This document shows, piece by piece, positions 37,464 to 46,691 of a stretch of DNA of 64,000 nucleotides (positions are counted from its first letter, which is position 1; each line of letters starts with the position of its first letter). This stretch comes from Mycobacterium spongiae. Its GTDB lineage: Bacteria; Actinomycetota; Actinomycetes; Mycobacteriales; Mycobacteriaceae. The notes below the pieces were generated by a model. That model was not told the origin of the DNA. It saw nothing but the letters and a program-made list of their open reading frames with translations, and did not search any database. Position numbers and translations under genes: made by a program. The stretch spans positions 930,001 to 994,000 of the forward strand of contig NZ_CP046600.1 in assembly GCF_018278905.1 (NCBI RefSeq). Direction: 5' to 3'.

Positions 37464-38491
37464 GGACCACATCAACGGCGATCAAACTCGGCATCTTCTG
37501 GTTGGTGCTGTTGATGTTCACCGTGATGATCATCGTGGTGTTCGGCCAGGTGCGTTTCAACCGCACAGCTGGGTATTCCGCGGTGTTCACCAACGTGAGC
37601 GGGCTGCGGGCCGGGCAATTCGTCCGCGCCGCCGGGGTAGAGGTCGGCAAAGTATCCGACGTGGTGCTGATCGATGGCGACACCAGGGTCTTGGTGAAGT
37701 TCACCGTCGATCGCTCGGTACAGCTGGATCTAGCGACAACGGCCTCGATCCGATACCTCAACCTGATCGGCGACCGCTACCTGGAGCTACGTCGTGGCGA
37801 CAGCGGCCGCCCGCTGGCGCCGGGCGGAACTATCCCGCTCGCGCGCACCCAGCCGGCCTTGGATCTCGACGCTCTGCTCGGCGGGTTTCGTCCGCTGTTC
37901 AAGACGTTGGATCCAGATCAGGTCAACAGCATCGCGTCGTCGCTCATCACGGTGTTTCAGGGTCAAGGCGCCACCATCAACGACATCCTCGATCAGACCG
38001 CGACACTGACAGCGACGCTTGCCGACCGCGACCGGGCGATCGGCGAGGTTGTCCGCAACCTCAACACCGTGCTGGCCACCGCGGTCAAGCACGAAAAGGA
38101 GTTCGACCAGACGGTCGACCGGCTCGAGGTACTGATCACCGGATTGAAGAACCGGGCCGATCCGCTGGCAGCGGCAGCGGCGCATATCAGCAGCGCCGCA
38201 GGAACCCTGGCTGACCTGCTGGCTGCGGACCGCCCATTGCTGAGCGACAGCGTCGGACACCTCGAGCGCATTCAGGGGCCGCTGATCGAGGATTTGTCGT
38301 CTCTGGACGAGGTCTTGGAGAAGCTGCCGGACGCGTATCGCATCATCGGCCGTTCCGGTGGGATATACGGCGACTTCTTCAACTTCTATCTGTGCGACAT
38401 CGAGTTGAGAGTCAACGGATTACAGCCCGGCGGACCGGTACGCACCATCAAGCTCTTCGGGCAGCCCACGGGGAGGTGTACGCCGCAATGA
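37460..38491 (+). CDS. mce2B: Mce-family protein Mce2B, intact
   Basis: A 343-aa Mce protein with N-terminal anchor (IKLGIFWLVLLMFTVMIIVVFG), MCE domain (NRTAGYSAVFTNVSGLRAGQFVRAAGVEVG), helical tube part and C-terminal end. The ATG overlaps the mce2A stop (ATGA, 37460-37463) and its own stop overlaps mce2C in the same way. In M. tuberculosis H37Rv this gene is annotated in two parts (Rv0590 and Rv0590A); here the frame is continuous, so the locus is likely functional. Confidence 0.95.
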   Translation: MRTTSTAIKLGIFWLVLLMFTVMIIVVFGQVRFNRTAGYSAVFTNVSGLRAGQFVRAAGVEVGKVSDVVLIDGDTRVLVKFTVDRSVQLDLATTASIRYLNLIGDRYLELRRGDSGRPLAPGGTIPLARTQPALDLDALLGGFRPLFKTLDPDQVNSIASSLITVFQGQGATINDILDQTATLTATLADRDRAIGEVVRNLNTVLATAVKHEKEFDQTVDRLEVLITGLKNRADPLAAAAAHISSAAGTLADLLAADRPLLSDSVGHLERIQGPLIEDLSSLDEVLEKLPDAYRIIGRSGGIYGDFFNFYLCDIELRVNGLQPGGPVRTIKLFGQPTGRCTPQ

Positions 38492-40020
38492 GGACGCTGA
38501 CGGAATTCAACCGGGGGCGGATCGGCGTGATGGGAATCGTGGTCACGCTGCTGGTCGTTGGCGTGGCGCAAACCTTTACCAGCGTGCCGATGCTGTTCGC
38601 CACTCCTACGTACTACGCACAGTTCGCCGACACGGGCGGCATCAGCGCGGGTGACAAGGTGGAAATCGCCGGGGTGAATGTCGGGCGGGTTCTCTCGCTG
38701 TCGATCCGCGGCGACCGGGTCATGATCGGATTCTCGTTGGTGGGCCGAACTATCGGAATGCAAAGCCGAGCGGCGATCCGTACCGACACCATCCTGGGCC
38801 GCAAGAACATGGAGATCGAACCCCATGGTTGGAAGCCGTTGCAGCCCAACGGATTCCTGCCGCTGGCGCAGACCACAACGCCCTATCAGGTCTACGATGC
38901 ATTCGTCGATGTGACAAAGGCGGCGACTGGATGGGACATCGGCGCCGTCAAACGCTCGCTCAACGTGTTGTCGGAGACATTCGATGAGACGGCTCCCCAC
39001 CTCAGTGCCGCCCTCGATGGTGTCAAGGCATTCTCCGACACCGTCGGCAAGCGCGGTGAGCAGATCGAACGACTTCTGGGCAACGCCAGCAAGATAGCGC
39101 ACGTCTTGGGGCACCGCAGCGAACAGGTCAACGGGTTGCTGGTCAATGCCAAGACGCTGCTGGCCGCGCTGACACAACGCAGCCAGGAGCTGAGCATTCT
39201 GCTGAGCAACGTGTCGGACGTATCGACCCAGGTGTCCGGGTTCATCAACGAGAATCCCAACGTCAATCACGTGTTGGGTCAATTGCGCACGGTCAGTGAT
39301 GAGCTGGTCTTACGCAAGACAGAGTTGGGTGACGTGTTGGTGCTGCTCAGTAGATACACGGCGGCCCTGACAGAGGCAGTCGGCTCGGGACCGTACTTCA
39401 AGGCGGTGGTGGTTAATCTGCTGCCCTACCAGATTCTTCAGCCCTGGGTTGACGCGGCGTTCAAGAAGCGCGGCATCGACCCGGAAAACTTCTGGCGCAG
39501 CGCCGGGTTACCGGAAGCCCGATGGCCTGACCCCAATGGCACCCGATTGCCGAACGGTGCCCCGCCGCCGGCACCGGAGCTGATGGAGGGCACGCCCGAG
39601 CATCCGATGCCGGCAGTCCCGCCCGGTGCGCCGTGCTCCTACACGCCGGCGGCGGATTCGTCTCCGCGGCCCGACAATCCACTCCCCTGTGCCGGCGCGA
39701 CCACGGGCCCGTTCGGCGGCCCCATCTTCCCGGCGCCGCTGGACGTCGCCGCCTCGCCGCCGAACCCGGATGGCCTGCCGCCGACACCGGGCATCCCGAG
39801 TGCTGGCCGACCGGGCGATCCGCCGCCGGATGTTCCCGGCATACCGGTGCCGTTGTCCCCGAACGCGCCGCGCGGTGCGCGCACCGAACCGGTAGCACCG
39901 ACCGGTCCGATGCCGCCACTACCGCCCTTTGCTCCCGGGCCACCCGCGGCACCCGGCCCCGGGCCGGCGCTGCCCGCCCCGTTCGTCACGCCCGACGGGA
40001 CGGGAGGTAGCAGCCAGTGA
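38488..40020 (+). CDS. mce2C: Mce-family protein Mce2C
   Basis: A 510-aa Mce protein: anchor at about residues 10-30 (IGVMGIVVTLLVVGVAQTF), MCE domain (YAQFADTGGISAGDKVEIAGVNVG), long alpha-helical tube part, then a C-terminal Pro-rich tail of about 150 residues (many PPxP and PGxP). The start ATG overlaps the mce2B stop (ATGA). The Pro-rich tail is longer than in Rv0591 (about 481 aa as I recall), showing how variable it is. The stop overlaps mce2D (GTGA). Confidence 0.94.
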   Translation: MRTLTEFNRGRIGVMGIVVTLLVVGVAQTFTSVPMLFATPTYYAQFADTGGISAGDKVEIAGVNVGRVLSLSIRGDRVMIGFSLVGRTIGMQSRAAIRTDTILGRKNMEIEPHGWKPLQPNGFLPLAQTTTPYQVYDAFVDVTKAATGWDIGAVKRSLNVLSETFDETAPHLSAALDGVKAFSDTVGKRGEQIERLLGNASKIAHVLGHRSEQVNGLLVNAKTLLAALTQRSQELSILLSNVSDVSTQVSGFINENPNVNHVLGQLRTVSDELVLRKTELGDVLVLLSRYTAALTEAVGSGPYFKAVVVNLLPYQILQPWVDAAFKKRGIDPENFWRSAGLPEARWPDPNGTRLPNGAPPPAPELMEGTPEHPMPAVPPGAPCSYTPAADSSPRPDNPLPCAGATTGPFGGPIFPAPLDVAASPPNPDGLPPTPGIPSAGRPGDPPPDVPGIPVPLSPNAPRGARTEPVAPTGPMPPLPPFAPGPPAAPGPGPALPAPFVTPDGTGGSSQ

Positions 40021-41564
40021 GCACGATCTTCGACATCCGCAACCTCCGACTGCCACACGTCTCCCGCAGGGCGATCATCGGCGGAGTGCTGGTGGTGGTC
40101 TTGGCCGTCGTCGGGGTCGTCGTCGGCGTGCAGCTCTACCGAAAGCTCACCACCAATACCGTAGTCGCATATTTTCCTGAGGCGCTGGCGCTGTACCCCG
40201 GCGACAAGGTCCAGATCATGGGTGTGCGGGTCGGTTCGATCGACACGATCGAGCCGGTCGGCGACAAGATGCGCGTGACTTTTCACTACAGCAATAAGTA
40301 CGACGTGCCCGCCACCGCCACCGCGTCGATCCTCAACCCCAGCCTGGTGGCGTCGCGCACCGTGCAGCTGTCACCGCCCTACACGGGCGGTCCGGTGCTG
40401 AAAGACGGCGCCGTGATCCCGATCGAGCGGACCCAGGTGCCCGTCGAATGGGATGAACTGCGCGATTCGATCAACGGCATCATCCGGCAGCTCGGCCCGA
40501 CGGAGGAGCAGCCTAGAGGGCCGTTCGGCGATCTCATCGAATCGGCCGCGGACAACCTGGCCGGTAAGGGCAAGCAGGTCAACGAAACACTCAACAGTCT
40601 GTCGCAAGCACTGACCGCGCTCAACGAGGGTCGCGGGGACTTCGTCGCGATCACCCGAAGCCTGGCGTTGTTCGTCAGCGCGCTGTATCAGAACGATCGA
40701 CAGTTCGTGGCCCTCAACGACAACCTGGCCGAAATCACTGACTGGTTCACCAAATCCGACCATGACGTGGCCGATACGGTCAGCCACGTTGATGGCGTGC
40801 TGACCGACGTACGAAAGTTCCTCGACGACAACGGGCCTGTGCTCGCCGCTGATATCGACAACCTTTCCGAGGTGACTACCACAATCCTGCAGCCCGAGCC
40901 GCGCGACGGCCTGGAAACCGCCTTACACGTGCTGCCCACCTATGCGAGCAACTTCAACAACCTCTACTACCCGCTGCACGGCTCAATAACGAGTCTTTTG
41001 GTGGCCCCGAACTTCGCGAACCCCATCCAGTTCATCTGCAGCGCCATCCAGGCGGGCAGCAGACTCGGCTATCAGGACTCCGCCGAGTTGTGCGCCCAGT
41101 ACCTGGCGCCGGTTCTGGACGCCATCAAGTTCAATTACCTGCCGTTCGGCTCCAACCCGTTCACCTCGGCGGCCACCCTGCCCAAGGAGGTGGCCTACTC
41201 AGAGGAGCGGCTGCGGCCGCCGCCCGGGTACAAGGACACCACCGTCCCCGGGATCTTCTCGCCGGACACACCGTTTTCGCACCGCAACTCTGAACCGGGC
41301 TGGGTTGTCGCGCCCGGTATGCAGGGCACGCGGGTTCAGTCGTTTACCGCCACCATGCTGACCCCGGAGTCGTTGGCCGAGCTACTCGGCGGACCTGACA
41401 TCGCCCCTCCGCCACCGGGAACCAACTTGCCGGGACCGCCCAACGCCTACGACGAGGTCAATCCGTTGCCGCCGCCGTGGTATCCGCAACCCGCGCCGCC
41501 GCCAGTACCGCCGGCGAGCTTGCCTGCGGAAAGCGTTGCGGGACAGACAGGCCCGGGCCAGTGA
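40017..41564 (+). CDS. mce2D: Mce-family protein Mce2D
   Basis: A 515-aa Mce protein. The anchor (AIIGGVLVVVLAVVGVVVGVQLY) is followed by the MCE domain (TVVAYFPEALALYPGDKVQIMGVRVG), the helical section (NETLNSLSQALTALNEGRGD), and a Pro-rich C-terminus. GTG start overlaps the end of mce2C (GTGA) and the stop overlaps mce2E (GTGA), so translational coupling continues. It corresponds to Rv0592. Confidence 0.94.
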   Translation: MSTIFDIRNLRLPHVSRRAIIGGVLVVVLAVVGVVVGVQLYRKLTTNTVVAYFPEALALYPGDKVQIMGVRVGSIDTIEPVGDKMRVTFHYSNKYDVPATATASILNPSLVASRTVQLSPPYTGGPVLKDGAVIPIERTQVPVEWDELRDSINGIIRQLGPTEEQPRGPFGDLIESAADNLAGKGKQVNETLNSLSQALTALNEGRGDFVAITRSLALFVSALYQNDRQFVALNDNLAEITDWFTKSDHDVADTVSHVDGVLTDVRKFLDDNGPVLAADIDNLSEVTTTILQPEPRDGLETALHVLPTYASNFNNLYYPLHGSITSLLVAPNFANPIQFICSAIQAGSRLGYQDSAELCAQYLAPVLDAIKFNYLPFGSNPFTSAATLPKEVAYSEERLRPPPGYKDTTVPGIFSPDTPFSHRNSEPGWVVAPGMQGTRVQSFTATMLTPESLAELLGGPDIAPPPPGTNLPGPPNAYDEVNPLPPPWYPQPAPPPVPPASLPAESVAGQTGPGQ

Positions 41565-42748
41565 GCGCGGTGAGCTCGAGCGGTAGCCGCCCGAACCGTC
41601 GGCCCCTGAGCGCGGGTCGTCGTGGACTGGTCTTTGCGCTGGCGCTGTTGCTAATCCCGATGGTATTGACTTCGTGCACCTGGCGTGGGATTGCCAATGT
41701 ACCGCTGCCGGTCGGGAGGGGCACCGGTCCCCATCACATGACGATCTATGTGCAGATGCCGGACACGCTGGCGCTGAACACCAATAGCCGGGTCAGGGTT
41801 GCCGACGTATGGGTCGGCACGGTGCGTGACATCAGCCTGAAGAACTGGATCGCGACCCTGACGCTGGACCTCGATCCGACTGTGCAGCTACCGGCAAATG
41901 CGACCGCGAAGATTGGCCAGACCAGCCTGTTGGGTACACAGCATGTCGAGCTGGCTGCGCCGGCACATCCGTCGCGGCAGCCGTTGGAGACCGGCGACAC
42001 AATCCCACTGAAGAACTCCTCGGCTTACCCCACCGTCGAACGGACGTTGGCGAGCATCGCGGTCATCCTCTCCGGCGGCGGCATCCCCAACCTCGAAGTG
42101 ATCCAAGCCGAGATCCTCAACATCCTTGGCGGCCACGCGGACCAGGTGCGCGAATTCCTCGGTCGCCTAGACACATTCGTCACCGAACTCAATCGCCAGC
42201 GTGACGACCTTACTCGGGCGATCGACTCGACCAACGAGCTGGTGACGATCATCGCGAATCGCAACGACACGCTGGACCGGGTGCTCACCGAATTTCCGCC
42301 GCTGGTAGCGCATTTCGCTGATACGCGGGATCTGTTCGCCGACGCCACCGAGTCTCTGGGGCGGTTCAGTGACGTCGCCAACCGGGTTCTGTCCGACACC
42401 CGGCCCAGTCTGCACGAGAACCTGAATTCGTTGCAGCGACCGCTCTATCAGCTTGAGCGGGCCGCGCCGTATGTGGTCGGGGGGCTGAAGCTGGGCCTCA
42501 CAGCGCCGTACAACATCGACGAGGTGTCCAAGGTGATCCGCGGCGACTACGTCAATGTGTCCGGCACGTTCGACGTGACGCTCTCCGCCCTTGATGGCGC
42601 GCTGCTGAGCGGAACGGGCGTGTCGGGGATGTTGCGAGCGCTGGAGCAGGCGTGGGGACGGGATCCGGACACCATGGTTCCGGACATTCGCTACACGCCG
42701 AACCCGAACAGCGTCCCTGGGGGACCGCTCGTGGAAAGGGCCGAGTGA
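41561..42748 (+). CDS. lprL: Mce-family lipoprotein Mce2E (LprL)
   Basis: A 395-aa Mce lipoprotein, the fifth and usually lipidated subunit. A basic n-region (RPNRRPLSAGRRG) and hydrophobic stretch lead to lipobox LTSC with Cys39. The MCE domain follows (MTIYVQMPDTLALNTNSRVRVADVWVG), then the helical part. GTG at 41561 overlaps the mce2D stop (GTGA); a second in-frame GTG at 41570 is possible. mce2F begins 3 bp after the stop. It corresponds to Rv0593. Confidence 0.94.
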   Translation: MSAVSSSGSRPNRRPLSAGRRGLVFALALLLIPMVLTSCTWRGIANVPLPVGRGTGPHHMTIYVQMPDTLALNTNSRVRVADVWVGTVRDISLKNWIATLTLDLDPTVQLPANATAKIGQTSLLGTQHVELAAPAHPSRQPLETGDTIPLKNSSAYPTVERTLASIAVILSGGGIPNLEVIQAEILNILGGHADQVREFLGRLDTFVTELNRQRDDLTRAIDSTNELVTIIANRNDTLDRVLTEFPPLVAHFADTRDLFADATESLGRFSDVANRVLSDTRPSLHENLNSLQRPLYQLERAAPYVVGGLKLGLTAPYNIDEVSKVIRGDYVNVSGTFDVTLSALDGALLSGTGVSGMLRALEQAWGRDPDTMVPDIRYTPNPNSVPGGPLVERAE

Positions 42749-42751
42749 GAG

Positions 42752-44302
42752 ATGCTTACTCGCGCCATCAAGATACAGCTGCTGTTGTTGAGCGTGCTGG
42801 CGGTCGCCGCGGTGGTGGTCCTCGTCTGGTACTTCCTGCGGATACCCAGTTTGGTCGGGATTGGGCGATACACCCTCTATGCCGAATTGCCGCAGTCCGG
42901 CGGCCTGTACCGAACAGCCAATGTCACCTATCGGGGCATCACGATCGGGAAGGTTGCCGGCGTCGAACCAACCGATCGCGGCGCGCGAGCGCGGATGAGC
43001 ATTGACGACGGCTACCAGATCCCGACCGATGCGACGGCCAATGTGCACTCGGTGTCGGCGGTTGGCGAACAGTATCTCGACTTGGTATCCGACCGCAGCG
43101 AAGGTCCGTACCTGCGCAATGGTCAGACGATCACCAAGACTACGGTTCCCAGCCGGATCGGTCCCGCGCTTGACGCCGCGAACCGCGGATTGGCGATGCT
43201 CCCCAAGGACAAGGTCGCATCCCTGCTGCATGAGACGGCGCAGGCTTTGGGGGGCATGGGGCCTTCGCTTCAGCGCTTGGTCGACGCAACCCAGGCGATC
43301 GCTCATGATTTCCGGGACAGCATCGACGACATTGACGACATCATTGAGCGTTCGGCGCCCATCATCGACAGCCAGGTCGACTCTGGGGACGAGATCGCCC
43401 GCTGGGCTACCAATCTCAACATGTTGGCCGCGCAGACCGCGCAGCAGGACGAAGCGGTGCGACGCATTCTGGCCGACGCGGCGCCAACGGTGGATCAGGT
43501 CAACGCCACGTTCGACGATGTGCGAGAGTCGTTGCCGCAGACGTTGGCCAATCTTGAGGTCGTGCTCGACATGCTCAAGCGCTACAACGCCGGGGTTGAG
43601 CAAGCGTTGGTGTTCTTGCCGCAGTCCGGCGCGATTGCCCAGACGGTTACCTCAGCATTTCCCGGAGAAGCTGGACTTGGCGTCGGCGCTATCGCGTTCA
43701 ACCAACCGCCGCCCTGCTTGACCGGATTTCTGCCGGCATCGCAGTGGCGATCGCCGGCTGACACCAGCACCGCGCCGCTGCCGAAGGGCACCTACTGCAA
43801 GATCCCCATGGACGCGACGAATGTTGTTCGTGGAGCACGCAACAACCCGTGCGCGGACGTGCCCGGCAGGCGGGCCGCCACGCCACGAGAGTGCCGTAGC
43901 AAGGAGCCGTACGTGCCGCTGGGTACCAATCCCTGGTACGGGGACCCGAACCAGATTCTGACCTGCCCAGCTCCCGCAGCGAGATGTGATCAGCCGGTGA
44001 AACCCGGCCAGGTGATCCCGGCGCCGACGGTCAACAATGGTGTCAATCCGCTACCCGCCGATCGGCTGCCCGGAACGCCGCCCCCGGTCAGCGATCCGGT
44101 GCAAAGACCCGGTTCGGGCACCGTCCAGTGCAATGGGCAGCAACCCAACCCCTGCGTCTATACCCCGAGCGCGTTGCCCACAACGATTTACGATGTGCGC
44201 AGCGGCAAAGTCGTCACCCCGGACGGTGTGGTGTACTCCGTCGAGAACTCGGCCCATGTCGGATCCGATGGGTGGAAAGAAATGCTGACACCGGCGGGTT
44301 AG
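42752..44302 (+). CDS. mce2F: Mce-family protein Mce2F
   Basis: A 516-aa Mce protein, the same length as Rv0594. It has an anchor (IQLLLLSVLAVAAVVVLVWYFL), the MCE domain (YTLYAELPQSGGLYRTANVTYRGITIG), a helical tube section (residues about 130-270) and a Pro/Cys-containing C-terminal tail with several cysteines. ATG at 42752 follows GAGTGAGAG. It closes the mce2 operon, which has no mce-associated (mas) genes after it here: the next gene is convergent with its stop 38 bp away. Confidence 0.95.
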   Translation: MLTRAIKIQLLLLSVLAVAAVVVLVWYFLRIPSLVGIGRYTLYAELPQSGGLYRTANVTYRGITIGKVAGVEPTDRGARARMSIDDGYQIPTDATANVHSVSAVGEQYLDLVSDRSEGPYLRNGQTITKTTVPSRIGPALDAANRGLAMLPKDKVASLLHETAQALGGMGPSLQRLVDATQAIAHDFRDSIDDIDDIIERSAPIIDSQVDSGDEIARWATNLNMLAAQTAQQDEAVRRILADAAPTVDQVNATFDDVRESLPQTLANLEVVLDMLKRYNAGVEQALVFLPQSGAIAQTVTSAFPGEAGLGVGAIAFNQPPPCLTGFLPASQWRSPADTSTAPLPKGTYCKIPMDATNVVRGARNNPCADVPGRRAATPRECRSKEPYVPLGTNPWYGDPNQILTCPAPAARCDQPVKPGQVIPAPTVNNGVNPLPADRLPGTPPPVSDPVQRPGSGTVQCNGQQPNPCVYTPSALPTTIYDVRSGKVVTPDGVVYSVENSAHVGSDGWKEMLTPAG

Positions 44303-44339
44303 TCGAGAGTCCGAGCCGCCCCCAGTCCCGGCCCGGGCC

Positions 44340-45446
44340 CTATTCGTTGGTCCAGGTCTCGGTGAGCATCGTGGCGCGGGGAAGCAGGGACCGCGCCGAC
44401 GCGCCGACGGACCATGTGCGCCACTCGGTGTCGTCGATCAGGTCGAGTCCTCGCATGATCGGTGACTGCTCGCCGATCGCGATCTGTACGTCGCGCTCAG
44501 TGACGGCATCGCCACCGGGGTGCGATCTCGGGCCGAGTCGCTCGTGCACCCGCGCCGCGAGTTCGGGGCGGGTCAAGGAACCGTGGACCGCCAGCACGCC
44601 GATCGTCAGTTCGGTGATTTCGGTGGCAAGGGTGTCGGGTTCGAATGCCGACCTAATTCGGCGTACCACCGCGAGATCATCCCCGGCCGCCCGGGTGGAC
44701 GCGAGCACGCCGCGGTGTAGGCGCAGCAACCCGACGCCGCGCAGCAGCCGGTGCAGCGCCACCAGCGGCCGCAGGTCGTCCTCGATGGCCGTGGGCGAGC
44801 CCAGCGGATGCCACTGCGGACGGTGTTCCTGCATGCCGAGGACAACCGCAGTGGGCAGCCGCCCGCCCGAGGTGAGTTTTATTCCGTCGGCGGTGAAGTC
44901 AAGCAGCAGCCGCACGCTGGCGGGCACCGCGCCAACCACGCGGCGCACCCACTGGTCGGTGGCGGCATGGTTGAAGGGGTGCAACCGGTTGCCCACCCAG
45001 TCGCGCATCCGGTGGTGCTCGGGATTTGTCGGGTCGCCGAGCACGTCGAGCAATTCGGCGTAGCCAGACGGTCCACCGCAATCCTCCGGCGGGCAGGAGC
45101 CGTCGCCCCTCACACAACCCGGGGTCGCGTCACCGCGCCCGAGCACCGTGACGTCATGGATCCAGCCGTCGCCCATGTCGTAGTGATACTCAAATCCCAG
45201 CCCCAGGTCCGTTAGCCGAGCGTCGTTCTCATCGCGCTGATACTCCGGCGCTGCGTCCGCGGGCGGCTCGCTTCCGTATCTCACGTGCTGCGTCACGAAC
45301 TGGTGCAGATGCGAGTCGGTCCAGCCGACCGCGGCCTGCAGTAGATCGTGCAGCTCCGGAAGTGTCGCCGACGCGGGCACATCGATCACCCGGGTGACCG
45401 CCGGCTCCACCCCGCGCAGCACGACCTGTAGTCGCGTGGTCTTCAC
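44340..45446 (-). CDS. Plasmid pRiA4b ORF-3-like domain protein
   Basis: A 368-aa protein. The N-terminal part (about residues 1-185) matches the pRiA4b ORF-3 family, found on plasmids and in transposon IS1096-type passenger genes: TLPELHDLLQAAVGWTDSHLHQF, YHYDMGDGWIHDVTVLG and CPPEDCGGPSGYAELLDVLGDP are typical. The rest is helical and unrecognised. Function is unknown. GTG at 45446 overlaps the stop of the upstream gene by four bases (GTGA), so the two are co-translated; the frame's longer upstream extension lies inside that gene and is not used. Confidence 0.8.
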   Translation of the reverse strand: MKTTRLQVVLRGVEPAVTRVIDVPASATLPELHDLLQAAVGWTDSHLHQFVTQHVRYGSEPPADAAPEYQRDENDARLTDLGLGFEYHYDMGDGWIHDVTVLGRGDATPGCVRGDGSCPPEDCGGPSGYAELLDVLGDPTNPEHHRMRDWVGNRLHPFNHAATDQWVRRVVGAVPASVRLLLDFTADGIKLTSGGRLPTAVVLGMQEHRPQWHPLGSPTAIEDDLRPLVALHRLLRGVGLLRLHRGVLASTRAAGDDLAVVRRIRSAFEPDTLATEITELTIGVLAVHGSLTRPELAARVHERLGPRSHPGGDAVTERDVQIAIGEQSPIMRGLDLIDDTEWRTWSVGASARSLLPRATMLTETWTNE

Positions 45447-46495
45447 GATTGCCGCCCGCTCTTGGTGGATGTCGGCGCCGCACAGCACTTCTTGTACTTG
45501 CGCCGCGAACCGCACCAGCACGGCTCGTTGCGGCCGGGCGGCCAGGTAACCACGCTCGGGTCGCTGTCGGCGGCCAAGCGATCGGCATAACTGGCCCGGG
45601 CGTTCGAATCGGGAGGGCGCCCCTGCTCGGCGCACCACGCGGTAAACGGCGCCACTCGCACCGGCGCGATCGCCAGCGTGGCGATTCCTCGCTCTGAGAG
45701 CTCGTGGAGCTGTCGCTGAAATGCTCTGCAGTACAACGCATGCGGCAGTGGTCCGTCCGGGCCGGCCGCCAGATCACCCTCGGCCAGCTCCGGCCACAGC
45801 GCGACCGCCTCCTCGTAGTCACCGGAGGGCACCCAGGCCAACGTCATCGTGGCCGGCGCACCCGGGTCGCAACTGTCGGCGGGTGGCGGCTGCGTTTCCT
45901 GCGGACCCGTCGGCCGGTCCTGTTGCCCGTCCAGGAACGCCCAAGCCTGCTCCTGCAGCGCGTCGGCTGGCCGGCCCACGCTGTCCATGCTGTCTTGTCG
46001 CAGTCCTGCGAGTTGCTCGACCAGCTGCTCGGGATCGCCGGTGCGCACCGCCAGCTGCAGGCCCTCGGTCAACCACTCCAGCGCCACATCATGGCGACCG
46101 GCGTAGGCGTATGCCAGCCCGGCGTTGTTGTAGAGCCACACATCCTCGGCCGTGTCGGCGCGAACCTCCGCCCAGATCCGTTCGGCCTCGGCAACTCGGT
46201 CGGCCCGCATCAGAATCTCAGCCCGCAGACACCGCGGGTCCGGCCGCATGTCGAGACCGGCATCGACGGCGGAATCCGCCGCGGCCAGCGCATCCTCGTA
46301 GCGTTCGAGCCCCTGGTATTCCGTCGCCAAATCGAGATACAGATCGGCCAGGTCGAGCGCCTCGGCCGCCTCTGGATCGTTCGTACACGTCCGCACCGCT
46401 CGCTCCAATACCGCCGCGTAGCGAACCGAATCCCGCGGGTTCGAGGTGGCTGCCGCATGCAACTCCCGCTCTAGCCGTTCGGCCAGACTCGCCAT
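45443..46495 (-). CDS. TPR-repeat protein with C-terminal SEC-C zinc motif
   Basis: A 350-aa protein. Residues about 30-160 form TPR-like helical repeats (LADLYLDLATEYQGLERYEDALAAADSAVDAG, AEDVWLYNNAGLAYAYAGRHDVALEWLTEGL). The C-terminus has the SEC-C metal-binding motif, visible as CWCGSRRKYKKCC at about residues 326-338 (pattern CxCGSxxKYKxCC). SEC-C motifs bind zinc and contact proteins or ribosomes, as in SecA. ATG at 46495 is chosen for the GGAGGA upstream. Its stop overlaps the next gene (GTGA). Function is unknown. Confidence 0.82.
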   Translation of the reverse strand: MASLAERLERELHAAATSNPRDSVRYAAVLERAVRTCTNDPEAAEALDLADLYLDLATEYQGLERYEDALAAADSAVDAGLDMRPDPRCLRAEILMRADRVAEAERIWAEVRADTAEDVWLYNNAGLAYAYAGRHDVALEWLTEGLQLAVRTGDPEQLVEQLAGLRQDSMDSVGRPADALQEQAWAFLDGQQDRPTGPQETQPPPADSCDPGAPATMTLAWVPSGDYEEAVALWPELAEGDLAAGPDGPLPHALYCRAFQRQLHELSERGIATLAIAPVRVAPFTAWCAEQGRPPDSNARASYADRLAADSDPSVVTWPPGRNEPCWCGSRRKYKKCCAAPTSTKSGRQS

Positions 46496-46691
46496 GCTCG
46501 GTATCCTCCCCCATTGCCGTGATACATCCGGGGCGGGGTGCAACCGGCCCGCTGCTGGCCGGCGTTGCCATTGTGCTGCGGGGAGCGTAGTTTGCAGATA
46601 CCATCGAAATATCAAAGAAATATCATTGTTATTTGACGGTGTCCGGGCCTCCCATGAGTCGTTGGCTGGGTGCTGATACGGGAGGTATGCA

